64,000 nucleotides of DNA from Spirochaetota bacterium. GTDB lineage: Bacteria; Spirochaetota; Brachyspiria; Brachyspirales; JACRPF01. The notes under the pieces are model-generated. The model ran no database searches. It had not been told where the DNA came from and saw nothing but the letters and a program-made list of their open reading frames with translations. Positions 41,007 to 49,011 of this stretch are shown here, one piece after another; positions within the stretch are counted from its first letter, which is position 1, and each line of letters opens with the position of its first letter. The DNA is taken from the NCBI GenBank assembly GCA_016214035.1, contig JACRPF010000005.1, forward strand, positions 372,001-436,000. The letters are read 5' to 3'. Position numbers and translations under genes: made by a program.

Positions 41007-41879
41007 TCAGAACAGCGTTGCATCGCACGCTATCACGGCATTTCCCGAACGTGCGAACGGCTGACGTTCGATACGTATGAGCGATTCGTCACGTTCCAGA
41101 TACCAGAGTCCCTGCGTATAATTACTGACACGTATCACCGGAAGTACAATGGGCTGCGCGCCGACCGATGTCTGCGTTTCAAGATCGCTGACAATCACCG
41201 GCAGGTCAACGCCGTTGCTGATGATGCCGGCCTCGATATCGTCGAAATACACTGCCGGTGCTCCGGATTCCTTCGCCATGTCCCTGCCGCGCATCGCGTG
41301 TACATAATACGTCATCGTGCGTTTGTCGAACGGCATGTAATTGGGATAATCGAGCATATTCGTGCTGAGGTCCACCGTCTGGTTCAGTCCGTCGCCGGAT
41401 ATCATGAACTCCGTGAACGTGCGCTGACCGAAATCGACGACCGTGCGTATCCTGTACCATGTCTCCGGTTTGAGCGGTGCATTCAGCGTCTGTATTTTCC
41501 AGGAGCGGCTGATGCTCGGTTTTCCCGATGATGTCTCTGCGGTACCGGCTGCCACCCACAGCGCACCCGTACGCTGCAGCCCTATGAATCCCATCCAGTC
41601 TCCGCCTGATATGTATTTCGGGTTATCAACGCCATCGAGCAGTTCCTGATCGGTGCCGAATATGACATCCGGCGGCAGATCATCTTTGAATCGTACATAT
41701 GCCTGTATATACGATAGTCCCGGATTTTGCAGCCATGCATTCATGGTTGCTCCTGAATATGCAAGCGTCACCGCCGAACTCAATCGCGATGAACGTCCCT
41801 GACCGATGAACGCGGTGAAATTCGCGCTGCAGGATACGAGTGTGATTACCGTAAATGACAGTGCCGCGATGTGTTTCAT
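41007..41879 (-). CDS. Secreted lipoprotein, LamG/jelly-roll-like
   Basis: 290 residues. The signal peptide ends at TLVSC (about Cys17), without the NPxxP motif seen in neighbouring lipoproteins. The body has strand patterns and phrases typical of concanavalin-like folds: AYVRFKDDLPPDVIFG, GALWVAAGTAE, PETWYRIRTVVDFGQRTFTE and YFDDIEAGI. These are usually glycan- or ligand-binding. It begins 1 nt after the upstream barrel gene stop; GGGAG lies 7 nt before the ATG. Function beyond binding cannot be read. Confidence 0.65.
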   Translation of the reverse strand: MKHIAALSFTVITLVSCSANFTAFIGQGRSSRLSSAVTLAYSGATMNAWLQNPGLSYIQAYVRFKDDLPPDVIFGTDQELLDGVDNPKYISGGDWMGFIGLQRTGALWVAAGTAETSSGKPSISRSWKIQTLNAPLKPETWYRIRTVVDFGQRTFTEFMISGDGLNQTVDLSTNMLDYPNYMPFDKRTMTYYVHAMRGRDMAKESGAPAVYFDDIEAGIISNGVDLPVIVSDLETQTSVGAQPIVLPVIRVSNYTQGLWYLERDESLIRIERQPFARSGNAVIACDATLF

Positions 41880-41880
41880 A

Positions 41881-42444
41881 TTATTGCTCCCGCCGTGCAT
41901 CGGCTGCCGGTGTTGTACCGAAAAGAATGCCGGCACGGAATGTTATCTCCTGTGCATATGTTCCGCTCGGCGCTATCATGTCGAATATAGCGGTGTAGGA
42001 AGGTATACAGACGATGTCGAGGTTTCCGAGCGATACGGCGATTTCGATGAACGGCTCGACGATGGGGACAAGTCCGAGCGATGTGCCGCCGTCCGCAAAG
42101 AACAGATACGAAACATATGCTCCGGCACCCGCGCCGATACGTATCTTGAGCGGAGCGCTGAACGGCTGCACGGCGAGGTTGACGGTGACCGGCGCCGCGA
42201 TGAGCAGATTGCTTACCGTCGTCTGTGCCGATGGGCCGTACAGTCGGGCTCCCGCGTTACAGCCGACATAAAGCGGACCGTCACCGAGCGGTGAACGCCA
42301 GATAAAATCAGCGCCTAATCCGGCTGAGGAATTCGACGTTCCGCCCGACAGTGATGACAGGCTGATTGAAAATCCCGTTTCTCCGGAAAGCGATGCGGCA
42401 ACGAGTATCGTAAAAAGAAGCGCATTGATTTTACTTTTTCTCAT
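41881..42444 (-). CDS. Exported beta-barrel-like protein
   Basis: 187 residues. Signal peptide (about 1-21, ending LSGE or SLSG), then Gly/Ser/Ala-rich amphipathic strands (FSISLSSLSGGTSNSSAGLG, LKIRIGAGAGAYVSYLF) consistent with a small outer-membrane barrel. It is the first gene of a two-gene operon with the LamG-like lipoprotein. GGAG lies 5 nt before the ATG, and GGTGTTGCA is 27 nt upstream within an inverted repeat. No family recognised. Confidence 0.6.
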   Translation of the reverse strand: MRKSKINALLFTILVAASLSGETGFSISLSSLSGGTSNSSAGLGADFIWRSPLGDGPLYVGCNAGARLYGPSAQTTVSNLLIAAPVTVNLAVQPFSAPLKIRIGAGAGAYVSYLFFADGGTSLGLVPIVEPFIEIAVSLGNLDIVCIPSYTAIFDMIAPSGTYAQEITFRAGILFGTTPAADARREQ

Positions 42445-42459
42445 GAAATCTCCATGCAG

Positions 42460-42480
42460 TGTTGTTATATATGCAACACC
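42460..42480 (-). promoter_or_regulatory. GGTGTTGCA motif and inverted repeat before the barrel/lipoprotein pair
   Basis: Minus strand: GGTGTTGCATATATAACAAC begins at 42480. GTGTTG and CAACAC are perfect inverted arms separated by 9 bp. The sequence matches the element at 40779 over nearly 20 positions. It stands 27 nt before the ATG at 42444. Confidence 0.55.
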
Positions 42481-42506
42481 GGTCTATGCTGAGATTGCAC
42501 CGGTTG

Positions 42507-44405
42507 TCAGAACTGCATGCCGATGACGAATCCGGGGATATGGCGGACTGAAGCCGTGTCGTTGAAATCATACGGCAGCGAATGCGAGGCTAGATCCCAG
42601 TTGGTACCGCCCAGAAAGCGGTAGGTGAAACCGGCAAATATGCCGAGATGCTCATAGAACTTCATGCCGGCGATGAGCCGTACGTGAAAGCCGGATGCGG
42701 TAAAACGGTCGCTGTGCTCGCCGCTTGCGTCGGTGTATGTACGGACTTTCGTTCCGAAAATGTATTCAACACTCGCGTCCAATCCCAGGTAAAACGGATC
42801 CGCCGGCAGTTCAACGCCGATGCCCAATGCCTGCGTGACCTTGTCGTGCGCAAATCCGATGAGCGTGAACGTGAAAACGTATCTGCTGCCGCTTTTGAAT
42901 GCGAACGATGCTATATTGAACTCGTCAAACCACATTGCGCCGTGCATCTGCCCGTTGGATATGATATTCACGAGTCCCAGCGGTACGGCAGCGTCGTCGG
43001 CGATATTGATGAGCGCGAATTGTATGCCGTTCACCGTTCTTGCTTTGTTGAAAAGAAATGCCGACTGTGCGCCGTATACATCGACGGCGGAATTGAAAGC
43101 CCACGCGCACTGAAGTCCCCGCAGCGTCCCCGCCGCATTGAAACCGAGGGTGAGCTGCACGCCGTTCGCTTCTTCGTACGCGAGGTTCATCACTGGGGCT
43201 ATCGCCGCGCCGGTAAGAACGTCACAGTCGCTGCCGATAAGCCCCACGGCCAGATTGTTGGCGGTACGGATGTAATCCCTGCCGGCCCGGAATGACGGGA
43301 TAAGCGATGCATTGAACGGTATCGCTGCAGGCGGCGTCCGCGTGCCGCGCACCGCAGTTTCTTCAAGCACCACCGGCTTGAGGTCGCTCATGGTCACCGT
43401 CCGCCGGTCGGCCTTTGCAATGATGAATGATGATTCCGCCGCGGTACGTCCGTTACGAACGCGTATCGTATATGAACCGCGTTCCAGTCCCATCTCAAGC
43501 GGCTTTCCCGTGCTCTTCACGGTCTCGGCGATGACGGCGCCGTCGGCACCCTGCACCGCCACCCGTCCGGAAATATCGCCCGCGATGATGAGCGTTCCGT
43601 CGGTGCGCGCAAGCTCGGTGAGCGCAACTTCTCCGGAACCGGTAAGCTGTATGTCGTAAAACGGATGCTGCGGTCCCGCCTCCGTGCGTGATGTTTTTGC
43701 GAGTGTCTCGCGGAACGTATACTGATACGCCTCGTTGAGCGACACACTGCGGTCGCCGTTGATATCCGCCGCGCCGCGCAATGCCGCGATGAGGTGATGC
43801 GTGAAATACGAGCCGCCGATGATGTCGGATTCCTGCGATACTTCATCGGCGGAACTCGAGGTCAGTACCGCATATCCGGTGATGCCCGGTGTCTTCTCGA
43901 TTATCAGCGGCTGCTGTTTCATGCCGCCTTTATACCGGGTGAACGCGCCGGATTCGCATGAGTCGAGGATGACGATGCGTATATCGGCGCCGATTGAGCT
44001 GACGGCACGCTTGAGATCGCGATAGGCGTATTTCTCTCTGCCGAGTATGAGACCTTCGCTGTCGGAATGTCCCGAATAATAAAAGACGAACTCCGTCCGC
44101 TGTACACGCGATTTCACCGCTCCCACGGCACGGGACATCTCTGCGAACGCATTCGATATGGTGAGCGTATCCGGCTCGATGATAAGTACGCGATCATCCG
44201 ACGCCATGCCGCCCATCGCGGAAAATACTTTCGCTAGAGACTGCGCGTCACTCGCCGCATACCGGAGCATCTCGCGGTTCGCGCCGCCGTTGGTCGCTCC
44301 GGCAAAAACACCGAAACGCCGTGTTCCGGCCCGTTCATCGGTCCCGTTGCGTGCGGCGGATAGTGCGGCGATACCGATGATGAAGCCGATTAACAGCGTA
44401 CGCAT
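42507..44405 (-). CDS. Exported caspase-like (C14) protein fused to LA_2272-like surface repeats
   Basis: 632 residues. Signal peptide (about 1-19). The caspase-like domain (about 30-250) has the His-Cys dyad: H113 in YYSGHSD and C150 in LDSCESG. An EF-hand/dockerin-like loop (DINGDRSVSLNEAY) follows near residue 215, so Ca2+ may be needed. A PEGA-like segment (about 265-340) leads to a C-terminal part with repeats such as GVQLTLGFN, GLQCAWAFN and GIQFALINI, like the LA_2272 surface repeat of Leptospira, and barrel-type strands ending VIGMQF. It may be an envelope protease anchored in the outer membrane. It overlaps the anti-sigma stop by one nt (TGATG), the last gene of the ECF operon. Confidence 0.8.
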   Translation of the reverse strand: MRTLLIGFIIGIAALSAARNGTDERAGTRRFGVFAGATNGGANREMLRYAASDAQSLAKVFSAMGGMASDDRVLIIEPDTLTISNAFAEMSRAVGAVKSRVQRTEFVFYYSGHSDSEGLILGREKYAYRDLKRAVSSIGADIRIVILDSCESGAFTRYKGGMKQQPLIIEKTPGITGYAVLTSSSADEVSQESDIIGGSYFTHHLIAALRGAADINGDRSVSLNEAYQYTFRETLAKTSRTEAGPQHPFYDIQLTGSGEVALTELARTDGTLIIAGDISGRVAVQGADGAVIAETVKSTGKPLEMGLERGSYTIRVRNGRTAAESSFIIAKADRRTVTMSDLKPVVLEETAVRGTRTPPAAIPFNASLIPSFRAGRDYIRTANNLAVGLIGSDCDVLTGAAIAPVMNLAYEEANGVQLTLGFNAAGTLRGLQCAWAFNSAVDVYGAQSAFLFNKARTVNGIQFALINIADDAAVPLGLVNIISNGQMHGAMWFDEFNIASFAFKSGSRYVFTFTLIGFAHDKVTQALGIGVELPADPFYLGLDASVEYIFGTKVRTYTDASGEHSDRFTASGFHVRLIAGMKFYEHLGIFAGFTYRFLGGTNWDLASHSLPYDFNDTASVRHIPGFVIGMQF

Positions 44406-45190
44406 CAACGATGTCCCGCCGGCGACTCGGTTTTTTGTATACGGATCGTATGTACGGCATAGCCTTTGAAGACTGCGTCGCCGCCTTTCGCCATCATTGC
44501 CGCGATACGCATCACCGACTGGTCATCGATGGGCTCGCGCGATGTTATGAAATAAAAAGTCTCGTGTTCGGGCGCGTCATCAAGTTTATATGATTCATTG
44601 AGGAATATTGTTTTACCCGGCGTCAGCGTCGCGCCATGATTGCCTGAAAGATGCGGCGTGAGCATTCCTCTGCCGTCGATGGAAAAAATCATCCCATAAC
44701 GCGCGCTTCCGGCGTTGTAGCCGATTTGAACAACCGTACCCGCGGCAAACCGTTCATCTTTTATAAGCGGCGTAACACCGTTCACACGTTTGATGTAGAG
44801 TACGAGTTCGGGAGAGCCTTTTATCCTGTTCGCAGCAACAGTATCCGAAGCCGTATGGTTCGTCTGCAGTATGTATTTCATTGATACCGGCACCGCGATG
44901 AACAGCACCAGTGCGGCAGCGGCAAGCGGGAGTATCATCGATCGTATATGCGGCGCCGGACGCATACGAGGCAGTGATAGTGTTTTTCGCGAACGTATCT
45001 TTTTCGTCATCTGCGCTGTCGGATAGTGCTTCAGCACGTTGTCGTCTGATATTTTTAAGCTATCGACTCGTTGTCGGAATGCAACGTCCTGTTTCATCCG
45101 CACTGTAATGCGCCTGCGTTCGTCAGTACTGACCTCGCCAAGTATATAACGCTCGATGAGTATGTCGGGTATGCGGTCACGCTTTTTCAT
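44405..45190 (-). CDS. Membrane anti-sigma factor with DUF4384-like extracytoplasmic domain
   Basis: 261 residues. The N-terminal cytoplasmic segment (about 1-60; PDILIERYILGEVSTDERRR) is of the zinc-less anti-sigma type. One transmembrane helix lies at about 88-107 (MILPLAAAALVLFIAVPVSM). The outer domain (about 120-240) shows ELVLYIKR, AAGTVVQIGY, GMIFSIDGRGMLTPHL and TFYFITSREPID, as in DUF4384 proteins found beside ECF sigma factors and caspase-like genes. It probably holds the sigma factor at the membrane until an envelope signal arrives. The chosen ATG overlaps the sigma gene by 14 bp and has AAGGGGG upstream. Confidence 0.82.
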   Translation of the reverse strand: MKKRDRIPDILIERYILGEVSTDERRRITVRMKQDVAFRQRVDSLKISDDNVLKHYPTAQMTKKIRSRKTLSLPRMRPAPHIRSMILPLAAAALVLFIAVPVSMKYILQTNHTASDTVAANRIKGSPELVLYIKRVNGVTPLIKDERFAAGTVVQIGYNAGSARYGMIFSIDGRGMLTPHLSGNHGATLTPGKTIFLNESYKLDDAPEHETFYFITSREPIDDQSVMRIAAMMAKGGDAVFKGYAVHTIRIQKTESPAGHR

Positions 45191-45674
45191 TGCCGGCCCC
45201 CTTCGCGACAGCCCGTGCGCGCTTACCAAGATCGAGCAGCCGCTTTCGTACGCCCGATATCGACAATCCCGTTTCGCGGCCTATTTCCTTGTAGGTCATT
45301 CCGTCGACGTAGTACATGACGGCCATCGTGCGTGTCATCTCCTGCTCATCGGCGAAGATGCGCGCGAGCATGTCGCCGGCTTCAACCGCGCCGGAAACAT
45401 CGTCTGCAGCGGCGATGGCGTTTATCGCGTCATTGTCAAACACCGACGGATGTCTGCGCCTGTGGCGGAGTATATTCAGGCAGATATTGGTTGCAATGGT
45501 AAAGAGGAGGCTTGACGGATACTTCCCGGTGAGCCGTTCGCGATTATCGAGGACTTTCATGAACACCTCCTGCATCGCGTCGGCGGCTTCATCCTCATTG
45601 CCGAGCAGGTACCGGCAGCGGCGGAGCACCATGGGGGCATAGCGTTCATACCACGCGGCAAGATCGAAGTCCAT
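45177..45674 (-). CDS. ECF (sigma-70 family, group IV) RNA polymerase sigma factor
   Basis: 165 residues from MDFDLAAWY. Region 2: RYAPMVLRRCRYLLGNEDEA, DAMQEVFMKVLDNRE and LLFTIATNICLNILR; region 4: MAVMYYVDGMTYKEIGRETG followed by LSISGVRKRLLDLGKR. Regions 1 and 3 are missing, as in ECF factors. It would direct a small envelope regulon under control of the anti-sigma factor encoded next. The frame extends 18 codons upstream to an ATG at 45728, but that start lacks a ribosome-binding site; 45674 is preferred with AAGGA 12 nt before it. GGTGTTACA is 25 nt upstream, suggesting autoregulation. Confidence 0.9.
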   Translation of the reverse strand: MDFDLAAWYERYAPMVLRRCRYLLGNEDEAADAMQEVFMKVLDNRERLTGKYPSSLLFTIATNICLNILRHRRRHPSVFDNDAINAIAAADDVSGAVEAGDMLARIFADEQEMTRTMAVMYYVDGMTYKEIGRETGLSISGVRKRLLDLGKRARAVAKGAGNEKA

Positions 45675-45699
45675 AGCGACACGTTTTCCTTCATGAAAG

Positions 45700-45708
45700 T
45701 GTAACACC
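45700..45708 (-). promoter_or_regulatory. GGTGTTACA motif upstream of the ECF operon
   Basis: Minus strand GGTGTTACA (45708-45700), 25 nt before the ATG at 45674. Further upstream, a TATAAT (about 45744-45749) could be a housekeeping -10. The 9-mer is shared with 40779-40787 and, with one change, 42472-42480. Confidence 0.5.
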
Positions 45709-45781
45709 GGAAGCGGCTGTTTTTGCATTCCGCTGTACCGGTTTGATTATATCATGTCGATGCGGGTACGTACAGGCCGTA

Positions 45782-46624
45782 TCAGCCGAGATACACCTTG
45801 AGCTTTTTCAGGCTGAACAACGGCACAATCGGCAGTACGATGGGAACGCGTTTGCAGTATGCCTGATATTCCTTATTGCTCCCGTAGCGCTTGTCCTGCG
45901 ACAGCTCAAGCCGGCGTGTTGAACCGAGCATGATGAGGACGATGCACACATATCCGGTGAGCGCTATGATGAAGCGAAGCGGCGTGGTGTAAAACCCGAT
46001 GCCGGCGATGAAGTTTCCGGTCCATACAATCATTTCACCCAGATAGTTCGGGCAGCGCACGATGCTGTAAAGCCCTTTGTCGCAGAAACGCTTCGGTTCG
46101 CTTTTTTTGAATATGCTCTTCTGCATATCGGCGATTCCTTCAAGGAGAAGCCCGCCGATCATCACCGCACAGCCGATGATCTGAAGCAGCAGTGTCGATG
46201 AAGCGGAAAACGCAAGCTGTTTCTGCCAGGCGAAAAGGTTCGGCGATACCATGAGCACATAGAGAAGCGCCACGGTAATCCAGATGAGTATCTTGATGAC
46301 GGCATTCGGCTCGCGGGAGCTGTAGGGGCTTGCTTCCATGTATTTGCGGAAGCCGGCATTGAACTCGCGCACCATGAGATAGGTGCCGAGGCGTGCGCCG
46401 TAGATGAACAGGAGTACCGCCTGCAGCAGCGTGAGCCAGCTGTGATTGGCATGAAACAGAATGACATTGGCGACCGCCATCCCGGCGATGGAAAGCCCGT
46501 AACCGATGCTGATGAAATAAACCGTGCGGTAGAAACCGCCGGCGGAAAGTACGAGACACAAGCCGAGCAGTATCACCGCCGCAAACGGTATCGATGCGAT
46601 CTGCTGTGAAAGCCATTCATGCAT
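45782..46624 (-). CDS. DUF1295 membrane protein (second copy)
   Basis: 280 residues with six to seven membrane helices. Family motifs: YGARLGTYLMVRE (about 76-88), EGIADMQKSIFK, CDKGLYSIVRCPNYLGEMIVW (about 183-203, the RxPNY signature) and C-terminal KEYQAYCKRVP. As for 18144-19007, it is a lipid-modifying reductase or isoprenylcysteine-methyltransferase-like enzyme of unknown substrate. The two proteins are divergent from each other. AAGGAA lies 6 nt before the ATG. Confidence 0.83.
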   Translation of the reverse strand: MHEWLSQQIASIPFAAVILLGLCLVLSAGGFYRTVYFISIGYGLSIAGMAVANVILFHANHSWLTLLQAVLLFIYGARLGTYLMVREFNAGFRKYMEASPYSSREPNAVIKILIWITVALLYVLMVSPNLFAWQKQLAFSASSTLLLQIIGCAVMIGGLLLEGIADMQKSIFKKSEPKRFCDKGLYSIVRCPNYLGEMIVWTGNFIAGIGFYTTPLRFIIALTGYVCIVLIMLGSTRRLELSQDKRYGSNKEYQAYCKRVPIVLPIVPLFSLKKLKVYLG

Positions 46625-46785
46625 ATGAGATTCCTTCTTCGTGATTACCCGGTGCGAATAACATCGTCAACGGAATTGTATCTATACTATAATTTTATAA
46701 AAAATCGTCAACAGCAGCACGGATGTGGAAATAATACGTGATATGCTGTATAAGATATCATTCGCTGAATTGCAAGGAGATTGTC

Positions 46786-47754
46786 ATGATGCATCGGATA
46801 CTGATTCTCTGCGTATCAATAATTTATTCGGTTTTTTGTCAGACAAATGACATACTCACCTTTGTGGTCGCCGGTGACAGCCGCGGAAGCGATAACGGCA
46901 TCAACCGCATGGTTTTATCCGAGCTTCGTGATGCCGTGCTCAAAGAAAAAGCCGAACTCGTCATCTTTCCCGGTGATCTGGTGACAGGGCCGAAAGACTA
47001 TGCGACAATGATGGCGTATTTCAGCAATTGGGCATCGGAATTCATGCTGCCGCTCAAAAATGCCGGTATTCCGGTATATGCGGTCAGGGGAAACCACGAT
47101 CTCGTATCATCGGGCAGCAACGCTGCGGCGTGGAATGACACCTTTTCGGGGGATTTTGCTATGCCGCAGAACGGTCCTGAAAAAGAAAGGAACCTTACCT
47201 ATGCGGTGAGCCGGAAGAATGCGCTCTTCATCGGTCTTGACGTGTACATAACCGGCCGTACCGGTATCGCCGATGTCGCGTGGATGCAGTCCGTTCTCGC
47301 GACGAATACGCTGCCGCATGTATTCGCCTTTACGCATGTGCCGCTGTACCCGCTTTCGGGAAAAGGCGCGCATGCCGACGGATATGCGTACAGCAAGGAT
47401 ATCAAGGGTGCCCGTGTCCCCGAACGAGATGCGTTCGTGTATGCGCTTTCCGCCGCCGGTTCGTATGCCTATTTCTGCGGGCATGACCACTGGTTCGATG
47501 CGGGCTCGATAACGCTTACCAACGGGCGGGAATTCTATCAGATGCTTTCCGGCGGTGCCGGCGCGCCGATACGCAAATGGGAAGGCTCGAATTATGCTGA
47601 GCCCGCGATGAAGAACATAACGCACTTTGACGATTTCGGTTATCTTGTCGTAGTCATCACCGGTGACGATGTGGCGATGACGGCGAAGAGACGCTCTGCC
47701 GCGAACACCTTTGACGAGATTGCCACGGTGCGGTATACGGCAGCAAAGAAATAG
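46786..47754 (+). CDS. Exported calcineurin-like metallophosphoesterase
   Basis: 322 residues. Signal peptide MMHRILILCVSIIYSVFC-Q; the Cys at position 18 might instead be a lipidation site. The dimetal site motifs are complete: VVAGDSRG (about 28-35), FPGDLV, RGNHDL, AFTHVPLY and CGHDHW. It hydrolyses phosphomono- or diesters in the periplasm. AAGGAG lies 6 nt before the chosen ATG; an upstream in-frame start at 46738 has none. It is followed 37 bp later by the argD-like gene, but function does not link them. Confidence 0.9.
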   Translation: MMHRILILCVSIIYSVFCQTNDILTFVVAGDSRGSDNGINRMVLSELRDAVLKEKAELVIFPGDLVTGPKDYATMMAYFSNWASEFMLPLKNAGIPVYAVRGNHDLVSSGSNAAAWNDTFSGDFAMPQNGPEKERNLTYAVSRKNALFIGLDVYITGRTGIADVAWMQSVLATNTLPHVFAFTHVPLYPLSGKGAHADGYAYSKDIKGARVPERDAFVYALSAAGSYAYFCGHDHWFDAGSITLTNGREFYQMLSGGAGAPIRKWEGSNYAEPAMKNITHFDDFGYLVVVITGDDVAMTAKRRSAANTFDEIATVRYTAAKK

Positions 47755-47791
47755 CGCCGCAGCGGCGAACGGTATTGCAGCAAGGATACAC

Positions 47792-48991
47792 ATGATGAAC
47801 GATGAAGCTTTGGTTCAAGCGAAAAAACATATTCTCTCGGTCAGCGTAAAGCCCGATACGGTGATGACGCGCGGCAAAGGCGACTGGCTTTGGGACACCA
47901 ACGGCCGCCGGTATCTCGACTTCATCGCCGGATGGGCGGTGAACGCGCTCGGACACTCCCCGCGTGTGCTCAAACGCGCACTCGCGCGGCAGGCGGGACG
48001 GCTTGTCAACGCGAGTCCCACGTTCTATAATGACGTTCAGGCGGAGTTTGCAGAGCTGCTCGCGAAGCACTCGGGATTTGACCGGGTGTTTTTCTGCTCA
48101 ACGGGTGCGGAAGCGAATGAAAGCGCGGTGAAGCTCGCCCGGAAATACGGCGCACTGCACAGGAATGGCGCCTACGGCATCGTTACGCTTACGGGAAGTT
48201 TTCACGGCCGCACACTTGCGACGATGTCAGCGAGCGGAAAGGCGGCATTCAAACCGCTCTTCGAACCGAAGGTAAGCGGATTCACGCATGTCCCTATCAA
48301 CGATATAGCCGCACTCGATGCCGCTGTCGATGATTCCGTATGCGCCGTTATGCTTGAGCCTGTGCAGGGAGAAGGCGGTGTATATCCGGCGGATGCGGCA
48401 TATCTTGAAGCGGCCCGGCGTATTACCCGGGAACGGAATGTGCTCCTGATATTTGACGAAGTACAGACCGGTCTCGGTCGCACCGGCAGACTGTTCGCGT
48501 TTCAGCGGCATGGTATCATCCCCGACATCCTTACGCTCGGCAAAGGCATCGGCGGAGGATTTCCGCTTGCGGCCATGCTCTGCCCCGAAGCGCTCAATAT
48601 TTTCACTCCCGGAGAACAGGGCGGCACCTACACCGGCCAGCCGCTTGCGATGGCGGCGGGACTTGCCGTTGTCGGCGAGATCATAAAACGTGATTTATCT
48701 GGACGAGCCGAAACGATGGGCGCACTGATACAAAAACGGCTGCACGGACTTGCCGCCCGCTTTCCGATATGCAATATCCGCGGTGAGGGGCTTCTCATCG
48801 CGTTCGATATGCCGGGGATAGATACAGCGAAACTGCGCGATGCGTGTTTTGCCGACGGTCTCATCATCAATGCGCCGCAGCCGAACACGATACGGTTCAT
48901 GCCCGCGCTGACGGTCGCCGAAAAAAGCATTTTGCATATGTTTCGCATTCTTGAACGTGTACTTGAACGTACGATACATACTTCGAGCTGA
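47792..48991 (+). CDS. argD: Class III aminotransferase, acetylornithine aminotransferase-like
   Basis: 399 residues. PLP-fold motifs: [34 protein letters not shown] (about 100-118), [41 protein letters not shown] and the PLP lysine K251 in [24 protein letters not shown] is also ArgD-like. It would make N-acetylornithine or, in some organisms, succinyl-diaminopimelate. No other arginine genes are nearby, so the substrate is inferred from family resemblance. AAGGA is 5 nt before the ATG; a second in-frame ATG is 3 nt later. Confidence 0.85.
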   Translation: MMNDEALVQAKKHILSVSVKPDTVMTRGKGDWLWDTNGRRYLDFIAGWAVNALGHSPRVLKRALARQAGRLVNASPTFYNDVQAEFAELLAKHSGFDRVFFCSTGAEANESAVKLARKYGALHRNGAYGIVTLTGSFHGRTLATMSASGKAAFKPLFEPKVSGFTHVPINDIAALDAAVDDSVCAVMLEPVQGEGGVYPADAAYLEAARRITRERNVLLIFDEVQTGLGRTGRLFAFQRHGIIPDILTLGKGIGGGFPLAAMLCPEALNIFTPGEQGGTYTGQPLAMAAGLAVVGEIIKRDLSGRAETMGALIQKRLHGLAARFPICNIRGEGLLIAFDMPGIDTAKLRDACFADGLIINAPQPNTIRFMPALTVAEKSILHMFRILERVLERTIHTSS

Positions 48992-49011
48992 GAGTTCAGT
49001 TGCAGGTGCCA

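Noticed and set aside
40731-41531. 266-codon plus-strand frame over the lipoprotein-operon promoter region
   Set aside because: Antisense to two genes with clear signal peptides and covers the promoter motif and hairpin repeats.
45675-45728. Upstream in-frame ATG for the ECF sigma factor (18 extra residues)
   Set aside because: No usable ribosome-binding site at 45728, the extra residues do not resemble region 2, and the shared motif would fall inside the coding sequence.
47107-47793. 228-codon antisense frame over the metallophosphoesterase
   Set aside because: No ribosome-binding site or domain; the plus-strand protein has all five metal motifs.
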